Below, one piece after another: positions 26,134 through 35,018 of a stretch of 64,000 nucleotides of DNA; within the stretch, counting starts at the first letter, position 1; each line of letters starts with the position of its first letter. The notes beneath the pieces were generated by a model. The model was not told the DNA's origin. It did not search any database and saw nothing but the letters and a program-made list of their open reading frames with translations. This DNA is from Candidatus Omnitrophota bacterium. Its GTDB lineage: Bacteria; Omnitrophota; Koll11; 1-14-0-20-64-10. The position numbers and the translations under genes are program-made. Location of the stretch: NCBI GenBank assembly GCA_023818695.1, contig JAMWCF010000002.1, forward strand, positions 62,001 through 126,000. The letters run 5' to 3'.

Positions 26134-26868
26134 GTGGAGAACGTCAACTACTTAACGGCGGCCATCGCGGGACTGGTTTCGTTCCTGTCCCCCTGCGTCC
26201 TACCGCTGATCCCGGCCTATATCTCTTACATTTCAGGGACGTCGCTGCAGGAGCTTCGCGATTCAGGCGCTTCTGCCCGGATCACTTCACGGGTTTTTTT
26301 CAGAACCCTCTGGTTTGTCATCGGTTTCTCGGCTGTTTTCGTTCTGCTGGGAGCTTCGGCCACGGCGTTTGGCCGTCTCCTGCTTCAGCAGATCGCCGTG
26401 CTCCGCCAGACGGCCGGGGTGATCCTGGTGATCTTCGGCCTGCACCTGATCGGGATTTTCAAGATTCCGTTCCTGCTGCGGGAGAAGAAGCTGGAGGTGA
26501 AAACAAGACCGGCCAGCGCCGCCGGGGCTTTCGTGGTCGGGGCGGCGTTCGGGTTCGGATGGACACCCTGTCTGGGGCCGATTCTCGCCGGCATCCTAGC
26601 GATCGCCAGCATGCGGGAGACGGTGGGGGAGGGGATGGGGTTGCTGCTCGTCTACTCCCTGGGGCTGGGGTTTCCATTCCTGGCGACCAGTCTGGCGATA
26701 TCGCAGTTCCTGCGTTTCCTGAACAGGGTGAGGTGGCTTCCGGTGGTGGTGGAGAGGCTGGGCGGGCTTCTGCTTGTTGTCGTCGGTGTCGCCATGATCA
26801 CCAATTGGTTTGTGCGCTGGGCGGCTTATTTCCAGTCGATTCCGTTCTTCAGCCGGTTTAATCTGTGA
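26134..26868 (+). CDS. ccdA: CcdA/DsbD-type thiol transporter
   Basis: 244 residues with six membrane helices. The first helix has the conserved FLSPCVLPLIPAY motif and a later helix has GFGWTPCLGPILA, the pair of membrane Cys that carry reducing power from cytoplasmic thioredoxin to the periplasm. Length and motifs fit CcdA. It is followed by a TlpA-like thioredoxin, its usual partner, so together they would reduce periplasmic disulfides, for example in apocytochromes or metal-binding proteins. Confidence 0.9.
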   Translation: MENVNYLTAAIAGLVSFLSPCVLPLIPAYISYISGTSLQELRDSGASARITSRVFFRTLWFVIGFSAVFVLLGASATAFGRLLLQQIAVLRQTAGVILVIFGLHLIGIFKIPFLLREKKLEVKTRPASAAGAFVVGAAFGFGWTPCLGPILAGILAIASMRETVGEGMGLLLVYSLGLGFPFLATSLAISQFLRFLNRVRWLPVVVERLGGLLLVVVGVAMITNWFVRWAAYFQSIPFFSRFNL

Positions 26869-26891
26869 TCTTCAACAGAGGAGGTGTTTCG

Positions 26892-27428
26892 GTGAAAAGG
26901 AAATTTTCATCCGTTTTCATGTTTCTCGCCGTTTTGTTTCTGTTCGAGATTGCCGGGTTCTCCGCCGGCCTTCAGCCGGCCGATTCGGCGCAGGATGTGC
27001 AGCCGGCCGCCAGCCGGAAGACCGCCTCCGATTTCCAGCTGACCGGTCTCAACGGCGAGGCGATCGAGTTGGGATCTTTTCGGGGGAAGGTGGTTCTGCT
27101 CGATTTCTGGGCCACATGGTGTCCCCCCTGCCGGGCCGAGATTCCCCATTTCAACGAACTTTACTCGGCCTACAAGGGGCAGGGATTCGAGCTGATCGGT
27201 TTGAGCGTCGGGGAGGATCCAGAAGTCGTCAGGTCTTTTGTGGCGGCCAACGACATGCGTTACCCGGTAGCCATCAGCAATGAAAAGGTCGAGCAGGCCT
27301 ATGGGGGGATCCGTGGGATCCCGACGACCTTTTTGATCGACAAGAAAGGCCGGATTGCCCAGAAATACGTTGGTTACCATGAAAAGGCGGTTTTCGAGGG
27401 GGCTATCCGGAAGCTTTTGGCGGAATAG
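26892..27428 (+). CDS. TlpA/ResA-like periplasmic thioredoxin
   Basis: 178 residues from the GTG at 26892, chosen because agaggaggt lies just upstream; an earlier in-frame ATG at 26865 would overlap ccdA. An N-terminal signal/anchor (KRKFSSVFMFLAVLFLFEIAGFSA) is followed by a thioredoxin domain with active site WATWCPPC near residue 77, the AhpC/TSA-like IGLSVGEDPEVVRSF strand and the cis-Pro loop GIPTTFLID. It should be reduced by the CcdA-like neighbour and act on periplasmic disulfides. Confidence 0.9.
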   Translation: MKRKFSSVFMFLAVLFLFEIAGFSAGLQPADSAQDVQPAASRKTASDFQLTGLNGEAIELGSFRGKVVLLDFWATWCPPCRAEIPHFNELYSAYKGQGFELIGLSVGEDPEVVRSFVAANDMRYPVAISNEKVEQAYGGIRGIPTTFLIDKKGRIAQKYVGYHEKAVFEGAIRKLLAE

Positions 27429-27440
27429 GGGGGCGCTTCT

Positions 27441-27468
27441 TACCATTTCCCGGTGAAATTGATATAAT
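27441..27468 (+). promoter_or_regulatory. Sigma-70-type promoter of the glycine cleavage operon
   Basis: A perfect -10 box TATAAT at 27463-27468 with TTACCA at 27441-27446, spacing 16. The expected start near 27475 leaves only about six bases before the ATG at 27481, so there is no room for a glycine riboswitch or a Shine-Dalgarno site. Confidence 0.65.
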
Positions 27469-27480
27469 AGCCGCCTCCCC

Positions 27481-28608
27481 ATGTCATCATCATCGGAAGA
27501 GATCACGCAGACGGTTGACACTTTGAAGCGCACTGCTCTGTATCCGCTTCACGTCCGCCTCCATGCCAAATTCGCTCCGTTCGGAGGATGGGAGATGCCG
27601 ATCTATTACTCCTCCATCCTCCAGGAGCACCGCTGCGTTAGGACCAGGGTGGGGGTCTTCGATGTTTCCCATCTGGGGCACCTGGAACTCAACGGTCCGA
27701 AGGCGGTTGAACAGGCGAATCCCCTTGTCACGCAGGATCTGACCCGGCTGGAAGTCGGGCGAGCCGTGTACACTCCGATGCTGAATGAAAAGGGATGCAT
27801 CCTGGATGAGATGATCTTTTACCGACTTGGGCCCGACCGGATCCGCCTGGTGGTCAACGCCTCCAACGCAGACAAGATCAAGGAGTGGGTCGGCCGCCGC
27901 CTCGGTCCCGGTTGCGAATTGGCGGACTTGCGCCGGTCGGTGGGGACCCTGGCCGTCCAGGGGCCCGAAGCGGTCCCCCTGCTGGAGCGGTTGGCCGGCA
28001 TCTCCCGCGCTGAAACGCCCCGGTACTCGGCGCGTCAGGTGACTGTCGCGGGCAGGCCGGTCTGGCTGGCTCGGACCGGCTATACCGGAGAGGACGGTTT
28101 CGAGATCTTTGCGGCCGTCGACGACCTAACGGTCATCTGGGAAACCCTCTTGGAAGGGGGGCGAAGCGTCGGAATCCAGCCGATCGGCCTGGGCGCCAGG
28201 GACACCCTGCGGCTGGAGGCCGGCCTGCCGTTGGGTGGGTCGGATCTGGATGAGCAAACCACCCCTCTGGAGGCCGGGTTGGAGTGGACGGTCAGATGGG
28301 ACAAAGGGCCGTTCATCGGCCGGGAGGTCCTGGAACGGCAGAGGAAACAGGGGATTAAACGGCGGCTGGCCGGCTTCCGTTTGACCGAATCGGGGATTCC
28401 TCGACACGGTTATCCGATCTTCCATCAGGATCAGGAGGTGGGACAGGTCACCAGCGGGACTTTTTTGCCTGAAGGGGCGGGGGCGATTGGTTTGGGGTAT
28501 CTGCCTCCGATCGCAGCCGTCCCCGGGGTCGCCATCGCCGTCCTGATCCACGGCAGGAAAGTTCCGGCCAAAGTCGCAGCGCTTCCTTTCTACAGAAGGA
28601 AAAGATAA
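27481..28608 (+). CDS. gcvT: Aminomethyltransferase (glycine cleavage T protein)
   Basis: 375 residues. It transfers the methylene group from the lipoyl arm of GcvH to tetrahydrofolate, releasing ammonia. Family motifs seen: LKRTALYPLHVRLHAKFAPFGGWEMPIYY, GVFDVSHLGHLELNGP, CILDEMIFYRL, ARTGYTGEDGFEIF and LGARDTLRLEAGLPLGGSDLDEQTTPLEAGL. First gene of gcvT-gcvH-gcvPA-gcvPB-lipoate ligase. The annotated ATG has no Shine-Dalgarno site and follows the promoter closely; a TTG at codon 15 is the main alternative start. Confidence 0.95.
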   Translation: MSSSSEEITQTVDTLKRTALYPLHVRLHAKFAPFGGWEMPIYYSSILQEHRCVRTRVGVFDVSHLGHLELNGPKAVEQANPLVTQDLTRLEVGRAVYTPMLNEKGCILDEMIFYRLGPDRIRLVVNASNADKIKEWVGRRLGPGCELADLRRSVGTLAVQGPEAVPLLERLAGISRAETPRYSARQVTVAGRPVWLARTGYTGEDGFEIFAAVDDLTVIWETLLEGGRSVGIQPIGLGARDTLRLEAGLPLGGSDLDEQTTPLEAGLEWTVRWDKGPFIGREVLERQRKQGIKRRLAGFRLTESGIPRHGYPIFHQDQEVGQVTSGTFLPEGAGAIGLGYLPPIAAVPGVAIAVLIHGRKVPAKVAALPFYRRKR

Positions 28609-28642
28609 ACCACAACAAAGGGAAATTAGACAGGATTCTTCG

Positions 28643-29032
28643 ATGACAGATCTCAACCAGTTGAAATTCACGAAAACGCACGAGTGGGTCCGTTTGGAAG
28701 GATCGAAGGCGGTCGTCGGTATCACGGAGCACGCGCAGGGGGAGATCTCCGACGTCGTGTTTGTGGAGCTGCCTAAAAAAGGCAAGCAGGTCAAACAGGC
28801 GGAGGAAGCCGCCGTCGTGGAATCGGTGAAGGCGGCTTTTTCCATTTACGCCCCCGTCTCCGGAACGGTCGCGAAGGTCAATGAAAGTCTCGTCGCCGAT
28901 CCGGGAGCGATCAACCGATCGCCCTATGAGGAGGGGTGGATCTTCTCCCTGGAGCCGGCTCACGTTCAGGAAGCGGAGACACTCATGACCAAAGAGCAGT
29001 ACGACGCCTGGGTCAAGGGGGGCGGCCACTAA
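28643..29032 (+). CDS. gcvH: Glycine cleavage system H protein
   Basis: 129 residues, the lipoyl carrier that shuttles the aminomethyl group between P, T and L proteins. The lipoylation lysine lies in AAVVESVKAAFSIYAPVSG, matching the family ESVKA motif. Length is normal. It ends three bases before gcvPA. The last operon gene is a lipoate ligase that may modify this lysine. Confidence 0.95.
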   Translation: MTDLNQLKFTKTHEWVRLEGSKAVVGITEHAQGEISDVVFVELPKKGKQVKQAEEAAVVESVKAAFSIYAPVSGTVAKVNESLVADPGAINRSPYEEGWIFSLEPAHVQEAETLMTKEQYDAWVKGGGH

Positions 29033-29035
29033 GCC

Positions 29036-30376
29036 ATGGAGTTTGTCCCGATCACCAAGCAGGATCAGGAGGTGATGCTGGCGAAGATAGGGGTCTGCTC
29101 CATGGAGGAGCTCCTGAAATGCATCCCTTCCTCCGTGACCCGCGCCCGGCTTCGGCTGCCGCCGGGTCTTTCGGAACCGGAGCTGCTGCGTGTGGCCGAG
29201 CGGCTGGCTTCCAGGAACGCCACCTCGAAGAGCCATGTCTCGTTCCTCGGCGCCGGCGCGTACGAGCATTTCGTTTCAAGCGTCGTCCGGTACGTCTTTT
29301 CGCGGGGAGAATTCCTGACCGCCTACACACCCTATCAGCCGGAGGCCTCCCAGGGAACCCTGCAGGCCATGTACGAATTCCAGAGCTTGATTTGTGACCT
29401 GACGCAGATGGATGCCGCCAACGCCTCCCTCTACGAGGGGGGATCCGCCATGGCGGAGGCCTGCATCCTGGCGCTGCGCGAGACGGAAAGGAGAAAACTG
29501 GTGGTCAGCGGCACCCTCCATCCTGAAGTCCGGCAGACGCTTTCCACCTATCTCAAACAGGTCGGCACACAGATCCAGGAGATTCCCAGGGCCGATGGGA
29601 TCTCCGATATAAAGGAAGCGGGTCGCCTGATCGATTCTCAAACGGCCGCTGTGGTGGTCCAGATGCCAAACGCCTTTGGGTGTCTGGAGCCGGTCCGGGA
29701 GCTGGAAAAGGCGGCGCATGCGCGGGGGGCCCTGTTGATTGTCTCGGTCAACCCGGTTTCCCTGGGGATCCTGGAGCCGCCCGGTGCTTACGGCGCCGAT
29801 ATCGTCGTTGGGGAGGGGCAGCCGCTGGGGACCGATCTCCTGTATGGGGGGCCTTACCTGGGGCTGTTCGCGTGCCGTAAAGAGCTGATCCGCAAGATGC
29901 CGGGCAGGGTCATCGGTATGACCAGGGACGCGCACGGCCGTCGCGGATTCGTCCTAACGCTGCAGACGAGGGAACAGCATATCCGACGGGCGAGAGCCAC
30001 CTCCAATATCTGCACCAATGAAGCGATGATGGCGCTGGCGGCGGCGGTTCATCTCGGTTCTCTGGGCAAAGAGGGGTTCCGGGAGGTGGCTTTCCAGAAC
30101 CTGCAGAAGGCCCATTACTGCCTTGACCGTCTGTCGACCGTCCGGGGGGTCCAGCCCCTGTTCAAGGCCCCTTTCTTCAATGAGTTTGCCGTTTCCCTCC
30201 CGGCTGATCCGGAGGAAGTCAACGGGCGGCTGCTGGAGAAAGGGTTTCTGGGAGGTTTGCCGCTGCGCCGATGGGATCCATCCCTTCGCAGCGGCTGGCT
30301 GCTGGCGGTTACGGAGGCTCGGTCCAGGGAGCAGATCGATCGGTTCGTGCAGGCGGTTCAGGAGATCCTCTCATGA
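29036..30376 (+). CDS. gcvPA: Glycine dehydrogenase (decarboxylating) subunit 1
   Basis: 446 residues, the N-terminal half of the P protein in the split form typical of many bacteria and archaea. Motifs include the N-terminal region with YTPYQPEASQGTLQAMYEFQSLICDLTQMDAANASLYEGGSA and EQHIRRARATSNICTNEAM. It pairs with GcvPB, which carries the PLP lysine, to decarboxylate glycine and load the aminomethyl group on GcvH. Stop overlaps the gcvPB ATG by four bases (ATGA). Confidence 0.95.
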   Translation: MEFVPITKQDQEVMLAKIGVCSMEELLKCIPSSVTRARLRLPPGLSEPELLRVAERLASRNATSKSHVSFLGAGAYEHFVSSVVRYVFSRGEFLTAYTPYQPEASQGTLQAMYEFQSLICDLTQMDAANASLYEGGSAMAEACILALRETERRKLVVSGTLHPEVRQTLSTYLKQVGTQIQEIPRADGISDIKEAGRLIDSQTAAVVVQMPNAFGCLEPVRELEKAAHARGALLIVSVNPVSLGILEPPGAYGADIVVGEGQPLGTDLLYGGPYLGLFACRKELIRKMPGRVIGMTRDAHGRRGFVLTLQTREQHIRRARATSNICTNEAMMALAAAVHLGSLGKEGFREVAFQNLQKAHYCLDRLSTVRGVQPLFKAPFFNEFAVSLPADPEEVNGRLLEKGFLGGLPLRRWDPSLRSGWLLAVTEARSREQIDRFVQAVQEILS

Positions 30377-31911
30377 AAAGGGATACGATGGTAATGGGCA
30401 AGGAGTCGGCCCTGCCGGTCGGCGGTAAAACCCCGCACTCCCCCGGACGGCTTCTTGAGCCGCTGCTGAACCAGCTCGGGTCCCCCGGCCGCCGCGCTTT
30501 CGTCCTGCCGGCCCTGGACGTTCCGGTCAAACCGCCGGAGACGCTGGTTCCCGCCGGGATGCTACGGAAAACACCGGCTCCCCTGCCGGAGGTTTCCGAG
30601 AGGGATCTGGTGAAGCATTTCCTCCGACTGGCCCATTTGAATTTTTCCGGGGAGACGAATTTCTATCCACTGGGCTCCTGCACCATGAAATACAACCCAA
30701 AAGTGAATGAGGAGATCGCCGGTCTGGCCGGCTTCGCCAAGGTGCATCCTTACACGCCCGACGAAGCGGCGCAGGGAATTCTGGAACTGCTGTGGACACT
30801 GGAGCAGCAGTTGAGAGAGATCCTCGGAATGGACGCCGTCTCCCTGCAGCCGGCCGCCGGCGCCCATGGGGAGTTGACGGCCCTTCTGATGGCCAAGGCG
30901 TACCATGACGCCAAAGGAAGAAGCCGGCGCAAGGTTGTCGTGCCGGATTCCGCCCACGGGACCAACCCGGCCAGCGCCGCCCTGTGCGGCTTCGAGGTGG
31001 TCGAGATCGCTTCGGACAAACGGGGCCGAATTTCCCCGGAGGTCCTGCGGTCCGTCATGGACGAGGATGTGGCGGTTTTCATGGTGACCAACCCGAACAC
31101 CCTGGGACTGTTCGAGGAGCGGATCGGCGAGGTCGCCTCGATCGTTCACTCTAAAGGAGGTCTGATGTATTTGGACGGGGCCAATATGAACGCACTCCTG
31201 GGGCTCGTTCGGCCTGGGGACATGGGATTCGACATGGTCCACGTCAACGTCCACAAAACCTTCTCCATCCCGCATGGATCGGGCGGGCCCGGAGGTGGGC
31301 CGGTGGGAGTCAAGGAGCCGCTGCGGCGGTTCCTGCCGAGCCCCATCGTAGTAAAGGAGAATGGGAGATTCCGACTTTCCTCCGCGGGTCCGGATTCCAT
31401 CGGACGTGTCCGGACCTTTTTCGGTAATACCGGCGCTCTCGTGAGGGCTTTCGCCTACATCGCTTCCCTCGGCTCCGATGGGCTCAAGCGGGTGGCGGAG
31501 GGAGCGATCCTCAACGCCAACTATGTCAAGGCGCTCATCCGGGACGTTTACCCGGTGCCGGTCGATGAGACCTGCATGCATGAATTCGTTGCCTCCGCCA
31601 AGGAACTGAAGGCCTCCTGCGGCGTCAAGGCCCTGGATATCGCCAAGCGCCTGCTGGATTACGGCTTCTACGCCCCGACCATCTATTTCCCCCTCATTGT
31701 GGAGGAGGCGCTGATGATCGAGCCGTCCGAGACGGAATCCAGGCAGGTGCTGGAAGCGTTCGCCGCCGCATTGGTTGCCATCGCAGAGGAGGCGACGTCG
31801 TATCCTCAAAAGGTCAAAGGGGCGCCCCACCGGATGCCGGTCACACGGCTGGATGAGGTGCAGGCCGCCCGCGAACCGAACCTCAAGTGGAGTCCTGGCG
31901 AATCCTCTTAG
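30373..31911 (+). CDS. gcvPB: Glycine dehydrogenase (decarboxylating) subunit 2
   Basis: 512 residues from the ATG at 30373 overlapping the gcvPA stop; the frame is open further upstream but that would run deep into gcvPA. It is the PLP-binding half of the P protein: GSCTMKYNPK near the N-terminus, DSAHGTNPASAA, and the PLP lysine in HVNVHKTFSIPHGSGGPG. The dihydrolipoamide dehydrogenase (L protein) gene is not in the window. Confidence 0.95.
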   Translation: MKRDTMVMGKESALPVGGKTPHSPGRLLEPLLNQLGSPGRRAFVLPALDVPVKPPETLVPAGMLRKTPAPLPEVSERDLVKHFLRLAHLNFSGETNFYPLGSCTMKYNPKVNEEIAGLAGFAKVHPYTPDEAAQGILELLWTLEQQLREILGMDAVSLQPAAGAHGELTALLMAKAYHDAKGRSRRKVVVPDSAHGTNPASAALCGFEVVEIASDKRGRISPEVLRSVMDEDVAVFMVTNPNTLGLFEERIGEVASIVHSKGGLMYLDGANMNALLGLVRPGDMGFDMVHVNVHKTFSIPHGSGGPGGGPVGVKEPLRRFLPSPIVVKENGRFRLSSAGPDSIGRVRTFFGNTGALVRAFAYIASLGSDGLKRVAEGAILNANYVKALIRDVYPVPVDETCMHEFVASAKELKASCGVKALDIAKRLLDYGFYAPTIYFPLIVEEALMIEPSETESRQVLEAFAAALVAIAEEATSYPQKVKGAPHRMPVTRLDEVQAAREPNLKWSPGESS

Positions 31912-32489
31912 ATCCACCCGGCGATCCGGCGGCCAACATGGCCGAGGATGAAAAGCTGGCCCAGGCCGTCCGGAAAGGGGCCCCCCCTGCCTTGCGGATC
32001 TACGGTTGGGAGCGGCCAGCCGTTTCGATCGGCCGTCGGCAGAAAAAAGAGGATCTCCCCGAAGAGATCCTTTCCCAGGATCTTCCCGTGGTGCGGCGTC
32101 CCACCGGCGGAGGGATCGTCGTCCATTCCGGCCAGGAGGTTACTTATTCTCTCGCTTTCCCGCTGTGCCTTATCCCGAAAGGAGTTCGCGTCAGCGCCCT
32201 TCCCGTTTCGCTGCACCGGCAGGTGAAGGATTTGCTGGAAAATGCCTCTCCGGATCTCTCGGGGCAGCTGCGGGTGGCTCCTCGCGACGCCGGAGGGCCT
32301 TATCACCTCTGTTTCTCCGCGCCGGTGTGCGGAGACATCCTGCTGGATTCCAAAAAGGTCGCTGGCTGCGCCGTCCGGGTCTGGAAAGAGGCGGTGCTGA
32401 TGCAGGGGTCCATCCAGGGGATCCCTCTGCCAGCCGGCCGATGGAGGGAGATCCTCTGCGAAGCGGTGAGGAGGACTTTCCCGGGGTGA
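31887..32489 (+). CDS. Lipoate-protein ligase A-family protein
   Basis: 200 residues; GTG start overlapping gcvPB by 25 bases. It has the biotin/lipoate A/B ligase motifs RRPTGGGIVVHSGQEVTYS and the catalytic-lysine region KKVAGCAVR. It is shorter than two-domain LplA (about 330) and resembles single-domain lipoyl or octanoyl transferases (LipM/LplA-N group), which may need a partner domain for activation. Place in the gcv operon points to GcvH as target. Its stop overlaps the next GTG by four bases, so translation may be coupled to the RiPP gene that follows. Confidence 0.8.
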   Translation: MESWRILLDPPGDPAANMAEDEKLAQAVRKGAPPALRIYGWERPAVSIGRRQKKEDLPEEILSQDLPVVRRPTGGGIVVHSGQEVTYSLAFPLCLIPKGVRVSALPVSLHRQVKDLLENASPDLSGQLRVAPRDAGGPYHLCFSAPVCGDILLDSKKVAGCAVRVWKEAVLMQGSIQGIPLPAGRWREILCEAVRRTFPG

Positions 32490-34717
32490 ATCCGCGCCGG
32501 CTGGTTCCTTTCGTCACCGTCATTGTTCCGGTACGGAACGAGGAAGGAACGATCGGTGCCTGTCTGGAGAGTTTGGTCAAGCAGGATTATCCCTCCGGCT
32601 GTTTCGAGATCCTGGTCGTAGACAACGGTTCCATCGACCGAACGCCGGAGATCCTGCACCGCTTTCCGGTCCGGGTGGTCAGGGAACCGGTCCCTGGGGC
32701 CGCCCGGGCGCGCAACAGAGGGGCCTGCGAGGCGGCGGGGGAGATCCTGGCCTTTATCGACGCGGACTGCACCGCCGCGTCGAACTGGTTGTCGGCTCTT
32801 ATCGGCGCACTGGAGCGGGAACCGTCCGCCGCATTTGCCGGCGCCGACGTTGTTTCGGGCAGGAAATCGGTCCTGGCCGGTTACCTGAACTGGAGGGGAT
32901 TTGGTTTCTTCCGGGAAGACACCGGTTGCCCGGCTGATCCCTCGGGGGTGCCGTGGCTGATGACCGGCAATCTGGCGGTCCGGCGGGAGCCGTTTGAATC
33001 GGTCGGCGGGTTCGATGCGTCACTCCTGCCCGGCGAAGATATCGATTTTTCCTGGAGGATGCTGCTTTTGGGGTGGTATCCGGTTTTTGTCCCCGACGCC
33101 GCCGTGACCGAAAACCGGCCTTACGACGTCCGGTCCTTCTGCAGGAAAAACTTCCGGACAGGCCGCGTCTCTTTGATCCTCCAACGGCGTTTTCGCGACC
33201 TGTGGTCCGAATGGGGCATCGTTCCGGCCGGCCGCTGCAGGGACCGGGGATTCGCGGGCAAACTGGTCAGCCGGCTGAAATCGGTTTTCCCCGGAATGGC
33301 CGATCTCCTTTCCTCGCGCAGGTGGGCTTACCTCTTTCTGCTTGTTATGAGCCACCTCTGTTTCCGGTTCGGCCGGCTGGCCCAGCGTTTCAGCCGGGTT
33401 CCCGACACGACCGCCGTGCCCGCCGGATCGACCCGCTTTTTCCCCCACCCGCTCCTGCGCTGTCTGCCTTTGCAGCCGGAAGAGAAGCTGGTTTACCTCT
33501 GCGCCGTCTGGAGAGGGCAGGGAGGTGGAGATCAGGCCGTCCGCCGTCTTCTTGCCGGGATTACCGACTGGGACCGGCTCCTGCAGGGATGCGCCCGCCA
33601 CAAGTTGCAACCCCGTTTTTTCGCCCTCTTGAAGCGGTGCGGTGCGCAGGCCTTTTTGCCGCCTGATCTCTGGCGGAAGATAGAATCTTTCTGCGTTGAA
33701 TCGCAGGTTTACACCTGCGCCGTCGATTCGGAGCTGACCTGGCTGCTGCCTGCTTTCCATCAAGCCGGGGTTGAGCCGATGCTTTTGAAGGGGGCGGCGC
33801 TCCAGCAGACCGTTTACCGGGGCGAGCCCGGCCGGTTTTATGTGGATCTGGATCTGATGGTCCGGGGCATCGGCCGGCGGGAGATGGTGGCTCTCATGGA
33901 CCGCCTGGGGTACCGTCCGATGCCTGTCCGGTCGCCGCTGCCGAGCCGCTGGCATGAACAGGCCCTGCGGTTCGAAGAGGGCGAGGTCAGCTTTCCGTTC
34001 ATTCACCAGGAAAGAGGGATCCACGTCGACCTTCATGTCGAGCCGTTTGCCGACCGGTCGCCGGTCCGCCTGCCTGCCGGATGGATCTGGCAGGAGGCGC
34101 GTTCAGCCGAAGTGGCACAGTCGCAAGCGTTTCTGCCGGAGCCGACCCGCCTTTTCACGCATATCCTGTTTCATCTGGCGAAACATGCCGCCGGTGGGGA
34201 ACATCGTTTGGGCTGGTATCTCGATCTGGACGAAACAGCCCGTTTTTACGAAGGGCAATTGGACGGTCCTCTGTGCGCGCGGATCATACGGACCGCCGAC
34301 CATCCGAGGATGCTCGCCCGGGTTCTGCTGTTTTTGAAGAGCCACTTCGGCACGCCGCTGCCGCCGGAGGTAGAGGGCATGATTCCGGTTTTCCAGCCGG
34401 AGCCGTTTTCCCTCCGGGATCTTTTTTATTCTCCGCGGCGGCCGGATATCGCCGGCTTCCTGCGGCCCGACTGGACGGATAGGCGGGAGACTTTTATGGT
34501 CTATGTGAGGGAAATCCCCCGATGGCCGGCTAAGATCCTGTTCGTCCTGAAGTGGGTTTTCCCGGCCCCCGCCTATCTCCGGACGAAATACCGGTCTGCC
34601 GGGATCTTCGGGATCCCCATCGGCTATGTGAGACACTGGACGGCGGTAGTGGTGAAAGCATCGGTTGTGGCAGCTTATGGATACCGGCTTTTCAAGGGCG
34701 GGAGACAGCGGCTATAA
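32486..34717 (+). CDS. GT2 glycosyltransferase fused to a NTP_transf_5-type nucleotidyltransferase
   Basis: 743 residues from the GTG at 32486; the frame is open upstream but lies inside the ligase gene. Residues 1-240 are a GT-A family 2 glycosyltransferase (VTVIVPVRNEEGTIGACLESLVKQ, AFIDADC near 91, GEDIDFSWRMLLLGW), followed by a hydrophobic stretch (WAYLFLLVMSHLCF). Residues about 330-700 match the uncharacterised nucleotidyltransferase family common in lasso-peptide clusters (GVEPMLLKGAALQQTVY, FYVDLDLMV, IHVDLHVEPF, FTHILFHLAKHA). The DLDLMV acidic pair is the expected metal site. It likely acts on the peptide product, directly or as a sugar/nucleotide donor enzyme; substrate unknown. 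The fusion is unusual to me. Confidence 0.8.
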   Translation: MNPRRLVPFVTVIVPVRNEEGTIGACLESLVKQDYPSGCFEILVVDNGSIDRTPEILHRFPVRVVREPVPGAARARNRGACEAAGEILAFIDADCTAASNWLSALIGALEREPSAAFAGADVVSGRKSVLAGYLNWRGFGFFREDTGCPADPSGVPWLMTGNLAVRREPFESVGGFDASLLPGEDIDFSWRMLLLGWYPVFVPDAAVTENRPYDVRSFCRKNFRTGRVSLILQRRFRDLWSEWGIVPAGRCRDRGFAGKLVSRLKSVFPGMADLLSSRRWAYLFLLVMSHLCFRFGRLAQRFSRVPDTTAVPAGSTRFFPHPLLRCLPLQPEEKLVYLCAVWRGQGGGDQAVRRLLAGITDWDRLLQGCARHKLQPRFFALLKRCGAQAFLPPDLWRKIESFCVESQVYTCAVDSELTWLLPAFHQAGVEPMLLKGAALQQTVYRGEPGRFYVDLDLMVRGIGRREMVALMDRLGYRPMPVRSPLPSRWHEQALRFEEGEVSFPFIHQERGIHVDLHVEPFADRSPVRLPAGWIWQEARSAEVAQSQAFLPEPTRLFTHILFHLAKHAAGGEHRLGWYLDLDETARFYEGQLDGPLCARIIRTADHPRMLARVLLFLKSHFGTPLPPEVEGMIPVFQPEPFSLRDLFYSPRRPDIAGFLRPDWTDRRETFMVYVREIPRWPAKILFVLKWVFPAPAYLRTKYRSAGIFGIPIGYVRHWTAVVVKASVVAAYGYRLFKGGRQRL

Positions 34718-34718
34718 T
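34689..34718 (+). promoter_or_regulatory. Promoter for the lasso-peptide biosynthesis genes
   Basis: TATAAT at 34713-34718 overlaps the stop codon of the upstream gene; TTTTCA at 34689-34694 is a partial -35 box with spacing 18. The expected start near 34725 is about three bases before the ATG at 34728. Confidence 0.5.
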
Positions 34719-34727
34719 CAAAGGCAG

Positions 34728-35018
34728 ATGAATATCGGCTCGATCCGCATACCGCAGAAGATAATGGGCAAGAAGCTGGGGTCGGAATGGGTCCTCTTGA
34801 ATCTGGACAACGGCGTTTACTACGGACTCAATGAAACCGGCAGCGTCATCTGGGATGAATTGGCCGCCGGCACCAACGGATGGGAATCGGTCGTCGGTCG
34901 CCTCGAGGGGATGTATGAAGCCGACCGGTCCGAACTGGAAAAGGACGTGAGGGAATTTCTTCGTCACCTGCACAAAGAGAGACTGATCGAGCTTGAAGGA
35001 CCTCTTCCGGAAGATTAA
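34728..35018 (+). CDS. PqqD-like RiPP recognition element (lasso B1 protein)
   Basis: 96 residues with the PqqD fold pattern (GSEWVLLNLDNGVYYGLNETGSVIWDELAAGTNGWESVVGRLEGMYEADRSELEKDVREFLRHLHKERLIEL). In lasso pathways this domain binds the precursor leader, chiefly through its Tyr-Pro-Leu motif, and presents it to the B2 protease and cyclase. It overlaps the B2 gene by 26 bases. Such domains occur in other RiPP systems too, but the neighbours here fix the lasso type. Confidence 0.85.
   Translation: MNIGSIRIPQKIMGKKLGSEWVLLNLDNGVYYGLNETGSVIWDELAAGTNGWESVVGRLEGMYEADRSELEKDVREFLRHLHKERLIELEGPLPED

Noticed and set aside
27421..27480. Glycine riboswitch ahead of gcvT
   Set aside because: The promoter leaves only a few bases of leader, and no riboswitch-like pairing is seen in the 60 bases between the genes.
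32006..32485. Upstream extension of the GT2 fusion gene
   Set aside because: It lies entirely inside the lipoate-ligase gene in another frame; the GTG at 32486 overlaps the ligase stop in the usual four-base manner and begins right before the GT2 fold.
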